Source of the DNA: GCA-003244245 sp052390115
Lineage (GTDB): Bacteria; Actinomycetota; Actinomycetes; Mycobacteriales; Pseudonocardiaceae
Length of the DNA: 64,000 nt
Direction: 5' to 3'
NCBI GenBank assembly: GCA_052390115.1
Contig: JBQTHE010000031.1
Location: 62,001 to 126,000 of the forward strand
Of the stretch, positions 40,761-48,811 are shown in pieces (position 1 is the stretch's first letter; each line of letters begins with the position of its first letter). Below the pieces are notes generated by a model. The model saw only the letters and a list, made by a program, of their open reading frames with translations, did not search any database and had not been told where the DNA came from. The translations under genes and the position numbers were made by a program.

Positions 40761-42158
40761 GTGGTGACCATCGTGCCCGCTGCCGCCCCTTCCGCGCTGC
40801 TCGACCTGCCGACGGCAGCCCGGACCCTCGTCGACCCGCGCACCGGGATCGTCCGCTGCTTGCACCGGACCGAGCTTCCTGACGACTTCCCGCCCAGCCT
40901 GGTTCAGTTCACCACCATGGTTTCCGACACCACCAGGTTCAGCAGGTGGGCGGCCGACACCGCGGGTGCCGGCACGGCGTTCTGTGACTGGTCAGGTGCC
41001 GCGGCGGCGGCGCTGGGTGAGTCGATCGAGCGCTACTGCTCCAACCTCGTTCCTGCCGATCTGCGCGCCGCCAGCTACGCGCAACTCCGCGCGGCCGGTG
41101 CGGAGGCCGTCGACCCGCTGCAGCTCGCGCTGTACTCCGACGGGCAGCACGCCACACCCGGGTTCCCCTTCGTCCGGTTCGACCGCGACCTCGTCGTGCG
41201 CTGGGCACCGGCCCGGCGCATCGCCACCGGGCGCCCGGCCTGGGTTCCCGCGTCGCTGGTCTGGATCACCTACTTCGAGGGGACGGTGTTCGCCGGTGAA
41301 CCGCCGACCAACGCCCTCGTGCACGCCGGGATCGCCGCCGGAGCCGACCAGGACGACGCCGAGTGGCGCGGGCTCAGCGAACTGGTCGAACGCGATGCGA
41401 TGACGCTGGCCTGGACCGGCCGGGTGCCGCTGCACCGGATCGAGGTGCCCGAGCCGCTGCGGCCTCTGGTCGAGCGCTCCTGCGCGAACTTCCGGATCCG
41501 GTTTCTCTGGTTCCCGAGCGACTTCGGCATCCCGGTGGTCGGTGCCCTGCTCGAGGACCACGTCCGTGGCTACCGGTGTCTGGGCACGGCGTGCCGTGCC
41601 GATGTTGCGGACGCCCTGACGAAGGCGCTGGCCGAGTCCCTGCAGATGCAGCTGATCGTCCGCCAGCTCGACGACCCGGACAGCGTCTTCATGCGGGTCG
41701 CCGCCTCCAGCACAAGCCCACTCAAACGCTGGCGCCCGGCCCGCGACTACCGGCGGGCCTACCGGCAGGACTGGCGCGACCTGACCCACCACGCCTGCCA
41801 CCTGCAGGTCCACCTCGACCCCGAGCTGATCCGCGACTTCGAACGGGAGCTCGGCGACTTACCCCCGATCAGCATCGAGGAGGTGCACGAGCGTGTCGTC
41901 CCGCTCACCGCGGCCGACCCCGCGGGCCGCCGCGACGAGCTGGTCGACCGGCTGGAGCGCCGCGGCCACCCCGTGTACGCGGTGGATGTGACCACTCCGG
42001 ACGTCCGGTCGACCAGCATCCGGGTTTCCCGTGTGACCGCGCCGGGCCTGTACTCCTACGCCGCCGCTGCGTTCCCCTGCCTCGGCGGGCGGCGCCTCGC
42101 CGAGGCCCTGCACCGTGCAGGCGAAGCCGCGCCACGAGTGTTCCCCTTCCCGCACTGA
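40761..42158 (+). CDS. YcaO cyclodehydratase 2
   Basis: 465 residues if GTG at 40761 is used (GTG at 40764 is equally possible). A paralogue of the preceding YcaO with its own ATP-binding motifs AALGESIERYCSNLVP and LSELVERDAMTLAWT, and the terminal tail RVFPFPH. Similarity along the whole length suggests duplication followed by specialisation, for instance one ring-forming and one acting at another residue or as a structural partner. No TfuA is present, so thioamide formation is less likely. It ends 28 bases from the converging ABC importer genes. Confidence 0.9.
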   Translation: MVTIVPAAAPSALLDLPTAARTLVDPRTGIVRCLHRTELPDDFPPSLVQFTTMVSDTTRFSRWAADTAGAGTAFCDWSGAAAAALGESIERYCSNLVPADLRAASYAQLRAAGAEAVDPLQLALYSDGQHATPGFPFVRFDRDLVVRWAPARRIATGRPAWVPASLVWITYFEGTVFAGEPPTNALVHAGIAAGADQDDAEWRGLSELVERDAMTLAWTGRVPLHRIEVPEPLRPLVERSCANFRIRFLWFPSDFGIPVVGALLEDHVRGYRCLGTACRADVADALTKALAESLQMQLIVRQLDDPDSVFMRVAASSTSPLKRWRPARDYRRAYRQDWRDLTHHACHLQVHLDPELIRDFERELGDLPPISIEEVHERVVPLTAADPAGRRDELVDRLERRGHPVYAVDVTTPDVRSTSIRVSRVTAPGLYSYAAAAFPCLGGRRLAEALHRAGEAAPRVFPFPH

Positions 42159-42185
42159 CGGGCCCGGACATCCGCGGCGCACTGG

Positions 42186-43172
42186 TCAGCCGTAGACCGC
42201 CTGCCCGATCTGCTCCACGACGTCGACCAGGGACACCCCGCCCGCGCCGAGCTGGTCCGAGCTGACCGCGACCACCTTCCCCGACGCCACGGCACTGTTG
42301 TTGGCCAGCAGCTCGGTCACTCGGGCGACCGCCTGCTCCGGGGAGTCCGGCTTGGCGTAGGCGACCACCACGTACCCCGCGTCGAGGGTGAGCACCTGTT
42401 CCGGGCTGATCTGCGCGAACGACGCCGCTACGCCCGCGAACTCGTTGGTCGCCGCTGCACCACCGAGCACGGCGTCGTAGGTGCCTCCGCTGAGCGCGTA
42501 AAGCTGACCGTCATAGACCTGCACGAACGCCACCGACACCGGTTCCCGGGAGCCGCGCAGGCCGGCGATCGCCTGCACCCGGTTGCGCAGCTGGGTGGCC
42601 AGCTCGGTGCCGCGGTCGGGGATCCCGAAGATGCTCCCGAGCTGCTCGACGTCGGTGTAGACCTCTTCGATCGAACGCTCGCTGCCGGCGTCGGCGCAGT
42701 TGCCCTGGAGGATGTAGGCGTTCGCGCCGGCGACCTGCAGGTCATCGATGTTCGCCGTGCCCTCCTCACCGGTGGCCTGGTCCGCTGCGCCATAGAGGAC
42801 CAGGTCGGGCTGGGCAGCCAGCAGCGACTCGCGCGGGGCGTTGTACTGCGGGGAGATCGCCTCGATGCCCGACACACCCTCGGGCAGCGGCGCGAAGTCG
42901 GCGGCCAGATACCCCTTCACCCGGTCGGTGACCCCGAGCGCCACCAACGTCTCCAGCGTGGTCGGGTAGCCGACTACCACCCGCGACGGGGGCGAGTCGT
43001 AGGTGAAGTCGCGGCCGCAGTTCGACACTGTCAACGGGAAGTCCGCGGCGCCGGCCGCGGGCGGGGACGCGGGCGCAGCGCCGGTCCCGGTCTGACCACA
43101 GCCCGCCACGAATGCTACCGAGGCGAGCAGAACCGCTGCGGGCACAGTAGCCCGCAGGGGGAAGGGCGACAT
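42186..43172 (-). CDS. Siderophore-type ABC transporter substrate-binding lipoprotein
   Basis: 328 residues. Lipoprotein signal with lipobox VAGC (AAVLLASVAFVAGCGQT), then an Ala/Pro linker and a class III periplasmic-binding fold (SRVVVGYPTTLETLVALGV, GIEAISPQYNAPRESLLAAQ). The ATG at 43172 joins the ATPase stop as TGATG with AAGGG upstream; ATG at 43178 is an alternative. Would capture a ferric or other metal complex outside the membrane. Because it lies in a RiPP locus, its ligand may be the modified peptide itself. Confidence 0.9.
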   Translation of the reverse strand: MSPFPLRATVPAAVLLASVAFVAGCGQTGTGAAPASPPAAGAADFPLTVSNCGRDFTYDSPPSRVVVGYPTTLETLVALGVTDRVKGYLAADFAPLPEGVSGIEAISPQYNAPRESLLAAQPDLVLYGAADQATGEEGTANIDDLQVAGANAYILQGNCADAGSERSIEEVYTDVEQLGSIFGIPDRGTELATQLRNRVQAIAGLRGSREPVSVAFVQVYDGQLYALSGGTYDAVLGGAAATNEFAGVAASFAQISPEQVLTLDAGYVVVAYAKPDSPEQAVARVTELLANNSAVASGKVVAVSSDQLGAGGVSLVDVVEQIGQAVYG

Positions 43173-43972
43173 CAGCATCCCTTTCTGAGTAGAGGAGAGG
43201 AGGTGGCAGCCGCTGACGCGAACGCCAGGAGGGGACGGCCGGTCAGGGGGTGCGACCCGCAGTGCACCGACACCCCGAAGACGTCACCGATCAGCGTGGC
43301 GGTGAGGACGTCGGCGGGCGGGCCGCTGGCGACCACTACGCCCTGCACGAGGACGACGACGTGGTCACAGTTTCCGGCGGCCAGATTCAGGTCGTGCAGC
43401 GCCGTCACCACCGTCACCCCCAGCTCGCCGACCAGCTCCAGCAACTCCAGCTGCGCGGCGATGTCGAGGTGGTTGGTCGGCTCGTCGAGCACGAGCACTG
43501 CGGGCTGCTGGGCCAGCGCGCGGGCCACCAACACCTTCTGCCGTTCGCCACCGGACAGCGTGCTGAACGACCGGTGGGCCAGCTGCGCCACCCCCACGCG
43601 CTGCAGCACCGCAGTGACGATGTCGTCGTCTGCCGGCCCGCCGCGTTCGAACAGGCCCTTGTGCGGGACGCGGCCCATCGCCACCACCTCGGTGACGCTG
43701 AACTCGAAGTCCGCGCCGTGATCCTGGGTGACGACGGCGGTCCGACGCGCGGCCTGCCGGGCGGTCATCGACCACACGTCGTCCCCACCGACGCGGACCA
43801 CCCCGGCCACCGGTCGCACCGCCCGGAACATCGTCCGCAGCAGCGTCGTCTTGCCCGACCCGTTCGGACCCAGCAGGCCGACCACCGAACCCGGCTCGGC
43901 GCGCAGCACCGCGTCCTCGACGACCAGGGCGCCTGCCAGCTCGACGCTGACACCCTCGGCGGCAACCCTCAC
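43172..43972 (-). CDS. Siderophore-type ABC transporter ATP-binding protein
   Basis: 266 residues from GTG at 43972, which overlaps the permease stop as GTGA; a start at 44014 is possible. FecE/BtuD-like: Walker A LLGPNGSGKTTLLRTMF, Q-loop region TAVVTQDHG, signature LSGGERQKVLVARAL, Walker B VLVLDEPTNHLDIAAQ, and switch TALHDLNLA. Energises uptake of a metal chelate with the permease and lipoprotein. Confidence 0.92.
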   Translation of the reverse strand: MRVAAEGVSVELAGALVVEDAVLRAEPGSVVGLLGPNGSGKTTLLRTMFRAVRPVAGVVRVGGDDVWSMTARQAARRTAVVTQDHGADFEFSVTEVVAMGRVPHKGLFERGGPADDDIVTAVLQRVGVAQLAHRSFSTLSGGERQKVLVARALAQQPAVLVLDEPTNHLDIAAQLELLELVGELGVTVVTALHDLNLAAGNCDHVVVLVQGVVVASGPPADVLTATLIGDVFGVSVHCGSHPLTGRPLLAFASAAATSSPLLRKGC

Positions 43973-45081
43973 GACCGGCTCCGACGGGTCCTGCCCTGGG
44001 TGCGCAGCAACCACAACAGGAACGGCGCGCCCACCGCGGCCGTCAACACCCCGATCGGAAGCTCAGCCGGGCGCACCACAACTCGCGCCAGCACGTCCAC
44101 AACCACCAGGAACACCGCGCCCAGCACTGTGCTCGTCACCAGTACCCGCCGGTGATCCGCCCCGACCAGCAGCCGCGCGATGTGCGGGATCACCAGCCCG
44201 ACGAACCCGATCCCACCCGCGACCGCCACCACCGTGCCGGTCAGCACTGCCACGACCACCATCAGCTGCACCTGGAACCGCCCGACATCAATACCCAGCG
44301 ATCCCGCGACGTCGGTACCCATCGACAGTGCGTTGAGCCGACTGCCTTGCAGCAGCAGCCAACCGGCCGTGACTACCAACGTCACGCCAGGGATGGCCAG
44401 GTCCGGCCAGTGCGCCCCCGCGACGCTGCCCAGCGTCCAGAACAACACTCGCTGCACTTCGTTCGGCGAGGCGAGGACCTGCAAGAAGAAGGTCACCGAC
44501 GTGAACAGGTAGCCGACCGCGACACCGGACAGCACCAGCCTGGTCGCCGGCCACTGCCCGCCCTGCCGGCTCAGCGCAAAGGTGATCACGAAAGCCGCCA
44601 TCGCGCCCACAAACGCGGCAGCGCTCAACGACAGCCCCACCGCAGCCGTCAGACCGGCCACGATCACCAGGACGGCCCCCACCGACGCTCCGGGGACGAT
44701 CCCGAGCAGGTATGGGTCACCGAGCGGGTTGCGCACCACCGCCTGGATCACAGTCCCGGCGATCGACAGCCCCGCGCCGACGATCGCGCCCAGCAGCACC
44801 CGAGGTACGCGCAGGTCCCACACGATCTGGTCCTGCACGGGCGCCACCGCACCGGCCGGAACCCCCACGTTGCCGGCGACTGATCGCCACACGACCCCGA
44901 GCGGAACGCTCACCGCCCCGACGGACACCGCGACCAGGACGACGGCAACCCCTGCCCCGACCAGCGCAACCAACAGCACACCGAAACGACGTGGCCCGGC
45001 GAATGGCGCGAGGTGATCGGCCCGAGGGTTGCCGGGGGAGCTGGCTGGCAGGCGCTGCGCGGTGACACCCACAAGCTCCAC
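43969..45081 (-). CDS. FecCD-family ABC transporter permease
   Basis: 370 residues, about ten membrane segments. Typical FecCD runs are LRVPRVLLGAIVGAGLSIAG, VVRNPLGDPYLLGIVPGASV and GGIGFVGLVIPHIARLLVG, the last contacting the ATPase. GTG start at 45081 with GGAGAGG just upstream. First gene of the importer operon; a 21-base palindrome lies 33 bases before it. Iron-siderophore or B12-type importers belong here; metal-RiPP uptake is proposed from context. Confidence 0.92.
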   Translation of the reverse strand: MELVGVTAQRLPASSPGNPRADHLAPFAGPRRFGVLLVALVGAGVAVVLVAVSVGAVSVPLGVVWRSVAGNVGVPAGAVAPVQDQIVWDLRVPRVLLGAIVGAGLSIAGTVIQAVVRNPLGDPYLLGIVPGASVGAVLVIVAGLTAAVGLSLSAAAFVGAMAAFVITFALSRQGGQWPATRLVLSGVAVGYLFTSVTFFLQVLASPNEVQRVLFWTLGSVAGAHWPDLAIPGVTLVVTAGWLLLQGSRLNALSMGTDVAGSLGIDVGRFQVQLMVVVAVLTGTVVAVAGGIGFVGLVIPHIARLLVGADHRRVLVTSTVLGAVFLVVVDVLARVVVRPAELPIGVLTAAVGAPFLLWLLRTQGRTRRSRS

Positions 45082-45114
45082 CTCTCCCGCTCTCCGACCC
45101 TGTTGTCACCCGAA

Positions 45115-45135
45115 CGATAACAGCAATCATTATCG
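45115..45135. promoter_or_regulatory. Fur/Zur-like palindrome before the ABC importer
   Basis: CGATAACAGCAATCATTATCG: arms CGATAA and TTATCG are perfect, and the inner bases are AT-rich (opposite strand ATAATGATT). It lies in the promoter region of the FecCD permease gene and resembles the site at 38192, sharing ACGATAAC. Probably bound by a Fur-family repressor under metal-replete conditions. Confidence 0.5.
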
Positions 45136-45320
45136 ATTGACACGTGTGGGTTAATCGATTGCGTTCTGCGACTCTGGTCACCCGGGTGATGTGGTCATGG
45201 CCCGACACCAGTGGGTGAGAGCCAAGTGCGCAGTCAGGCATCCGTGGTCGACGCCGGCGCAGCTCGCCGAGCGTGCAGCGCGGTGCCGGACAGCGCTGGG
45301 CGACGTGGGACGATGATGCT

Positions 45321-46499
45321 GTGCTGCGCTGGATCACCGCAGGGGAATCTCATGGCCCGGCCTTGGTCGCTGTGCTGGAGGGCATGGTCGCGGGGGTCGA
45401 GGTGACCTCCAAGGACGTCCAAGCCGAGCTGGCTCGCCGGCGGCTCGGGTACGGGCGGGGGGCGCGGATGAAGTTCGAGGCCGACGAGGTGGACCTGCTG
45501 GGCGGCATCCGGCACGGCCGGACGCTGGGTGGCCCGGTGGCGATCCGGATCGGCAACACCGAGTGGCCCAAGTGGGAGACCGTGATGGCGGCCGACCCGG
45601 TGGACCCGGATCTGTTGGCCGCGCAGGCCCGCAACGCGCCGCTCACCCGGCCCCGGCCGGGCCACGCCGACCTGGCTGGGATGACCAAGTACGGCTTCGA
45701 TGACGCCCGGCCGGTGCTGGAGCGGGCCAGCGCTCGCGAGACCGCCTCCCGGGTCGCCCTAGGTACGGTCGCCAAGGCGTTCCTGCGCCAGGCGCTGGGT
45801 GTCGAGGTGCTCTCCCATGTCGTGTCGCTGGGGGAGGTGGACGCCCCAGCGGGGTCACTGCCGGCGCCCGGTGACGTGGAACGGATCGACGCCAGCCCGG
45901 TGCGGGCGTACGCGGAGGACACCTCCGCCGCGATGATCGCCGAAGTGGACGCCGCCAAGCGCGACGGTGACACCCTCGGTGGCGTGGTCGAGGTGGTGGT
46001 GCACGGGCTGCCGGTGGGTCTGGGTTCCTTCGTGCACGCCGACCGGCGGCTGGATGCCCGGCTGGCCGGTGCGCTGATGGGTATTCAGGCCATGAAGGGT
46101 GTCGAGGTGGGGGACGGGTTCGCCACCGCGCGCCGCCGGGGCAGCGCGGCACACGACGAGATGGCGCCCGGGCCCGACGGTGTGGTGCGCTCCACCAACC
46201 GGGCGGGCGGTCTGGAAGGTGGCATGACCAACGGCGAGGTGCTGCGGGTCCGGGTGGCGATGAAGCCCATCTCGACCGTGCCCAAGGCGCTGGCTACGGT
46301 CGACGTCGCGACCGGAGAGGCGGCTGTGGCGATCAACCAGCGCTCCGACGTGTGTGCGGTGCCCGCGGCGGGCGTGGTCGCCGAGGCGATGGTCGCGCTC
46401 GTGCTCGCCGACGCCGCCCTGGAGAAGTTCGGCGGCGACGCCCTACCCGAAACCATCCGCAACGCCCACGCCTACCTCGCCACCTCCCGCCACCACTGA
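45321..46499 (+). CDS. aroC: Chorismate synthase AroC
   Basis: 392 residues from GTG at 45321 (LRWITAGESHGPALVAVLEG). Converts EPSP to chorismate with reduced FMN. Family marks: GESHGPA, HPGHADLAG-like RPGHADLAGMTKYG, RASARETASRVALG, GVEVGDGF and the terminal MVALVLADAALEKFGGDALP. The first ~205 bases are repeated at 17399-17603. Normally aroE or a prepilin peptidase gene precedes aroC in actinobacteria; here accessory genes do, so the block to the left was inserted immediately upstream. First gene of the shikimate operon. Confidence 0.97.
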   Translation: MLRWITAGESHGPALVAVLEGMVAGVEVTSKDVQAELARRRLGYGRGARMKFEADEVDLLGGIRHGRTLGGPVAIRIGNTEWPKWETVMAADPVDPDLLAAQARNAPLTRPRPGHADLAGMTKYGFDDARPVLERASARETASRVALGTVAKAFLRQALGVEVLSHVVSLGEVDAPAGSLPAPGDVERIDASPVRAYAEDTSAAMIAEVDAAKRDGDTLGGVVEVVVHGLPVGLGSFVHADRRLDARLAGALMGIQAMKGVEVGDGFATARRRGSAAHDEMAPGPDGVVRSTNRAGGLEGGMTNGEVLRVRVAMKPISTVPKALATVDVATGEAAVAINQRSDVCAVPAAGVVAEAMVALVLADAALEKFGGDALPETIRNAHAYLATSRHH

Positions 46500-46518
46500 C
46501 CCGCAACAGCGCTGCGCC

Positions 46519-46580
46519 CCCCGAACTCGACAACAGAGCTGTTCGCGTCCGCCTGGACAGCACTGCTGTCGAGTTCGGGG
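46519..46580. repeat. Intergenic palindrome, GAACTCGAC family (copy C)
   Basis: 24-base arms CCCCGAACTCGACAACAGAG.. (46519-46542) and ..CTGCTGTCGAGTTCGGGG (46557-46580) with two mismatches and a 14-base loop. Starts 20 bases after the aroC stop and ends 40 before aroK. Relative of the copies at 4247 and 10149. Confidence 0.75.
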
Positions 46581-46619
46581 CATCCAGTGCGGTGCCGCAA
46601 CGGAGGAGATCAGCCAGCA

Positions 46620-47129
46620 ATGACGAAGGGGCCTATTCTGATCTTGATCGGTCCGCCGGGTTCTGGAAAGAGCACCGTGGGACGGCTGGTGGCCGACCAG
46701 CTGGGTGTGTCGTTTCGTGACTTCGATGACGACGTGCAGAATGAGTTCGGTCTTCCGGCGGGCGAGTTGGTGGTCAAGCTGGGAAGGGAGGGGTTCAGCG
46801 AGGCTGAGTGCGGCCTTATCGGCGCCGTCCTCGCCGACCATGCGGGAGTGCTGGCTCTTGGCGGTGGTACGCCGCTGAACCCAGAGATCCAAGAACAGCT
46901 GAAGCCGTTTCACATCGTCTTCCTCGACGTGGAACTCGATGAGCTGCTTCGCCGGGAGGGACTGGTTGCGCTGCATCCGTGGCTGCTCCCGCACCCCCGG
47001 GCGCACCTGCGGAAGTTACTGTCAGACCGACGCCCGATCTATGCAGCGGTGTCGAAGGCCGTGGTGTCGACGACTGGTCGTAGCGCTGACGACGTGGCCG
47101 CGGAGGTAATGCTGACCCTGCACCGGTGA
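46620..47129 (+). CDS. aroK: Shikimate kinase AroK (divergent)
   Basis: 169 residues from ATG at 46620. Walker A LIGPPGSGKSTVGRLVA, shikimate-binding Asp in FRDFDDDVQ, ALGGGTPLN, and LRKLLSDRRPIYAAV near the end. The usual FRxxE segment that binds shikimate through Arg reads GFSEAECG here, so that arginine is absent, and the lid (HPWLLPHPRAH) is atypical. It still sits in the canonical aroC-aroK-aroB-aroQ order, so the role is probably kept. The ribosome site GGAGG is at 46602. Confidence 0.85.
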   Translation: MTKGPILILIGPPGSGKSTVGRLVADQLGVSFRDFDDDVQNEFGLPAGELVVKLGREGFSEAECGLIGAVLADHAGVLALGGGTPLNPEIQEQLKPFHIVFLDVELDELLRREGLVALHPWLLPHPRAHLRKLLSDRRPIYAAVSKAVVSTTGRSADDVAAEVMLTLHR

Positions 47130-47197
47130 TTCGCGGCGGCTGAGATGCCCGGCTCGTGGGATGCTCCCCTGGTGGCCGCGGATGCGGGAGGAATGGG

Positions 47198-48340
47198 ATG
47201 AGCGAGACCGCCGAACCGGGTCAGGTCGGTGACACCGAGCCACTGCGGATCCGGGTGGCGACGGCGCAGCCCTACGACGTCATCGTCGGGCGGTACCTGC
47301 GGGGGCAGCTGCTGGAGGCGGTTGGTGGTGGCGCGGTGGTGATCGTGCACCAGCCGACCGTGATCGAGTCCGCAGAGTCGTTGCGCACCGTGCTGGAATT
47401 CAACGGCGCTGGCGCTTACCGCATCGAGGTGCCTGACGCCGAGGACGGCAAGACGCTGTCGGTGGCGGGATTCTGCTGGGATGTGCTGGGAAAGGTCGGT
47501 CTGGACCGCACCGGCACCGTGGTAGGTGTCGGCGGTGGAGCGATCACCGACCTCGCCGGGTTCGTCGCCGCCAACTGGCTGCGTGGGGTTCGGGTGGTGC
47601 AGGTGCCCACGACGCTGCTGGCGATGGTGGATGCCGCGGTGGGTGGTAAGACCGGGATCAACACCGACGCAGGCAAGAACCTGGTCGGTGCGTTCCACGA
47701 ACCCGCTGCTGTGCTGGTGGACCTCTCGTACCTGCAGTTCCTGCCCAACGCTGAGCTCGTCGCCGGGATGGCCGAGGTGGTCAAGGCGGGGTTCATCGCC
47801 GATCCGGTGATCCTGGAGCGGATCGAAGCCGACCCGGCCGCCGCGCTGGACCCGTCGGGCCCGGTGCTGGAGGAGCTGGTCGGCCGTGCGATCCGGGTGA
47901 AGGCCGATGTGGTGGCTGCCGACCTGCGAGAATCCCACCTGCGCGAGGTGCTCAACTACGGGCACACCCTGGGTCACGCCCTGGAACGTCGGGAGGGCTA
48001 CCGGTGGCGGCACGGCGATGCGGTGAGCGTCGGTATGGTCTTCGCGGCAGAGCTGGCCCGGCTCGCCGGGCGGCTGGACGATGCCACCGCGCAGCGGCAC
48101 CGCCGGGTGCTCAGTTCCATCGGCCTGCCCACCAGCTACGACGCCGACGCGCTGCCTGAACTGCTCGAGGGCATGCGCAACGACAAGAAAACCCGGTCCG
48201 GGGTGTTGCGTTTCGTGGTGCTCGACGACCTGGCCAAACCTGGGCGGCTGGAGGATCCGGACCCGGAGTTGCTTGCCGCGGCCTATGCAGCGGTGGCCGG
48301 CGGGACGGTGGGTTTCGCACTGACGGAGGGCTCGCAATGA
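47198..48340 (+). CDS. aroB: 3-Dehydroquinate synthase AroB
   Basis: 380 residues from ATG at 47198 (GGAGGAATGGG upstream). NAD-binding GVGGGAITDLAGFVAANWLR, PTTLLAMVDAAVGGKTGIN, zinc ligands in NYGHTLGHALE and RHGDAVSVGM, and KKTRSGVLRFVVL. Second step of the shikimate pathway, cytoplasmic. Overlaps aroQ by four bases. Confidence 0.97.
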   Translation: MSETAEPGQVGDTEPLRIRVATAQPYDVIVGRYLRGQLLEAVGGGAVVIVHQPTVIESAESLRTVLEFNGAGAYRIEVPDAEDGKTLSVAGFCWDVLGKVGLDRTGTVVGVGGGAITDLAGFVAANWLRGVRVVQVPTTLLAMVDAAVGGKTGINTDAGKNLVGAFHEPAAVLVDLSYLQFLPNAELVAGMAEVVKAGFIADPVILERIEADPAAALDPSGPVLEELVGRAIRVKADVVAADLRESHLREVLNYGHTLGHALERREGYRWRHGDAVSVGMVFAAELARLAGRLDDATAQRHRRVLSSIGLPTSYDADALPELLEGMRNDKKTRSGVLRFVVLDDLAKPGRLEDPDPELLAAAYAAVAGGTVGFALTEGSQ

Positions 48341-48771
48341 AGGTGCTGGTGCTTAACGGGCCGAACCTGGGCCGGCTCGGGACCCGCGAGCCCGACGTCT
48401 ACGGCGCGACCAGTTACAGCGACTTGGTGGCGCTGTGCCAGCGGGCCGGAACCGAGCTGGGGCTCGAGGTGGACGTGCGGCAGACCGACCACGAGGGCGT
48501 CATGATGAGCTGGCTGCACGAGGCCGCCGACACCGCGACCCCGGTGGTGCTCAACGCCGGGGCGTGGACGCATTACTCGATCGCGGTCCGGGACGCCGCC
48601 GCAGAGCTGTCGGCGCCGCTGGTGGAGGTGCACATCTCTCACGTGCATGCGCGCGAGCCGTTCCGACACCACAGCCACATTTCGGCCATCGCCTCCGGAG
48701 TCATCGTCGGTTTGGGCGTCGACGGTTACCCACTCGCGCTGCGCTGGATCGCCGGTCGCGCCAGCGCCTGA
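48337..48771 (+). CDS. aroQ: 3-Dehydroquinate dehydratase, type II (AroQ)
   Basis: 144 residues, normal for type II. Active-site marks: VLNGPNLGRLGTREPDVYG (catalytic Arg/Tyr loop), QTDHEGVMMSWLHEA, LNAGAWTHYSIAVRDA, and VEVHISHVHAREPFRHHSHIS. Forms dodecamers that dehydrate 3-dehydroquinate. The ATG overlaps the aroB stop (ATGA). Confidence 0.97.
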   Translation: MKVLVLNGPNLGRLGTREPDVYGATSYSDLVALCQRAGTELGLEVDVRQTDHEGVMMSWLHEAADTATPVVLNAGAWTHYSIAVRDAAAELSAPLVEVHISHVHAREPFRHHSHISAIASGVIVGLGVDGYPLALRWIAGRASA

Positions 48772-48811
48772 GGGCGCTCGACAATTATGGGCACCCGCTA
48801 CCGTCGGGTAC

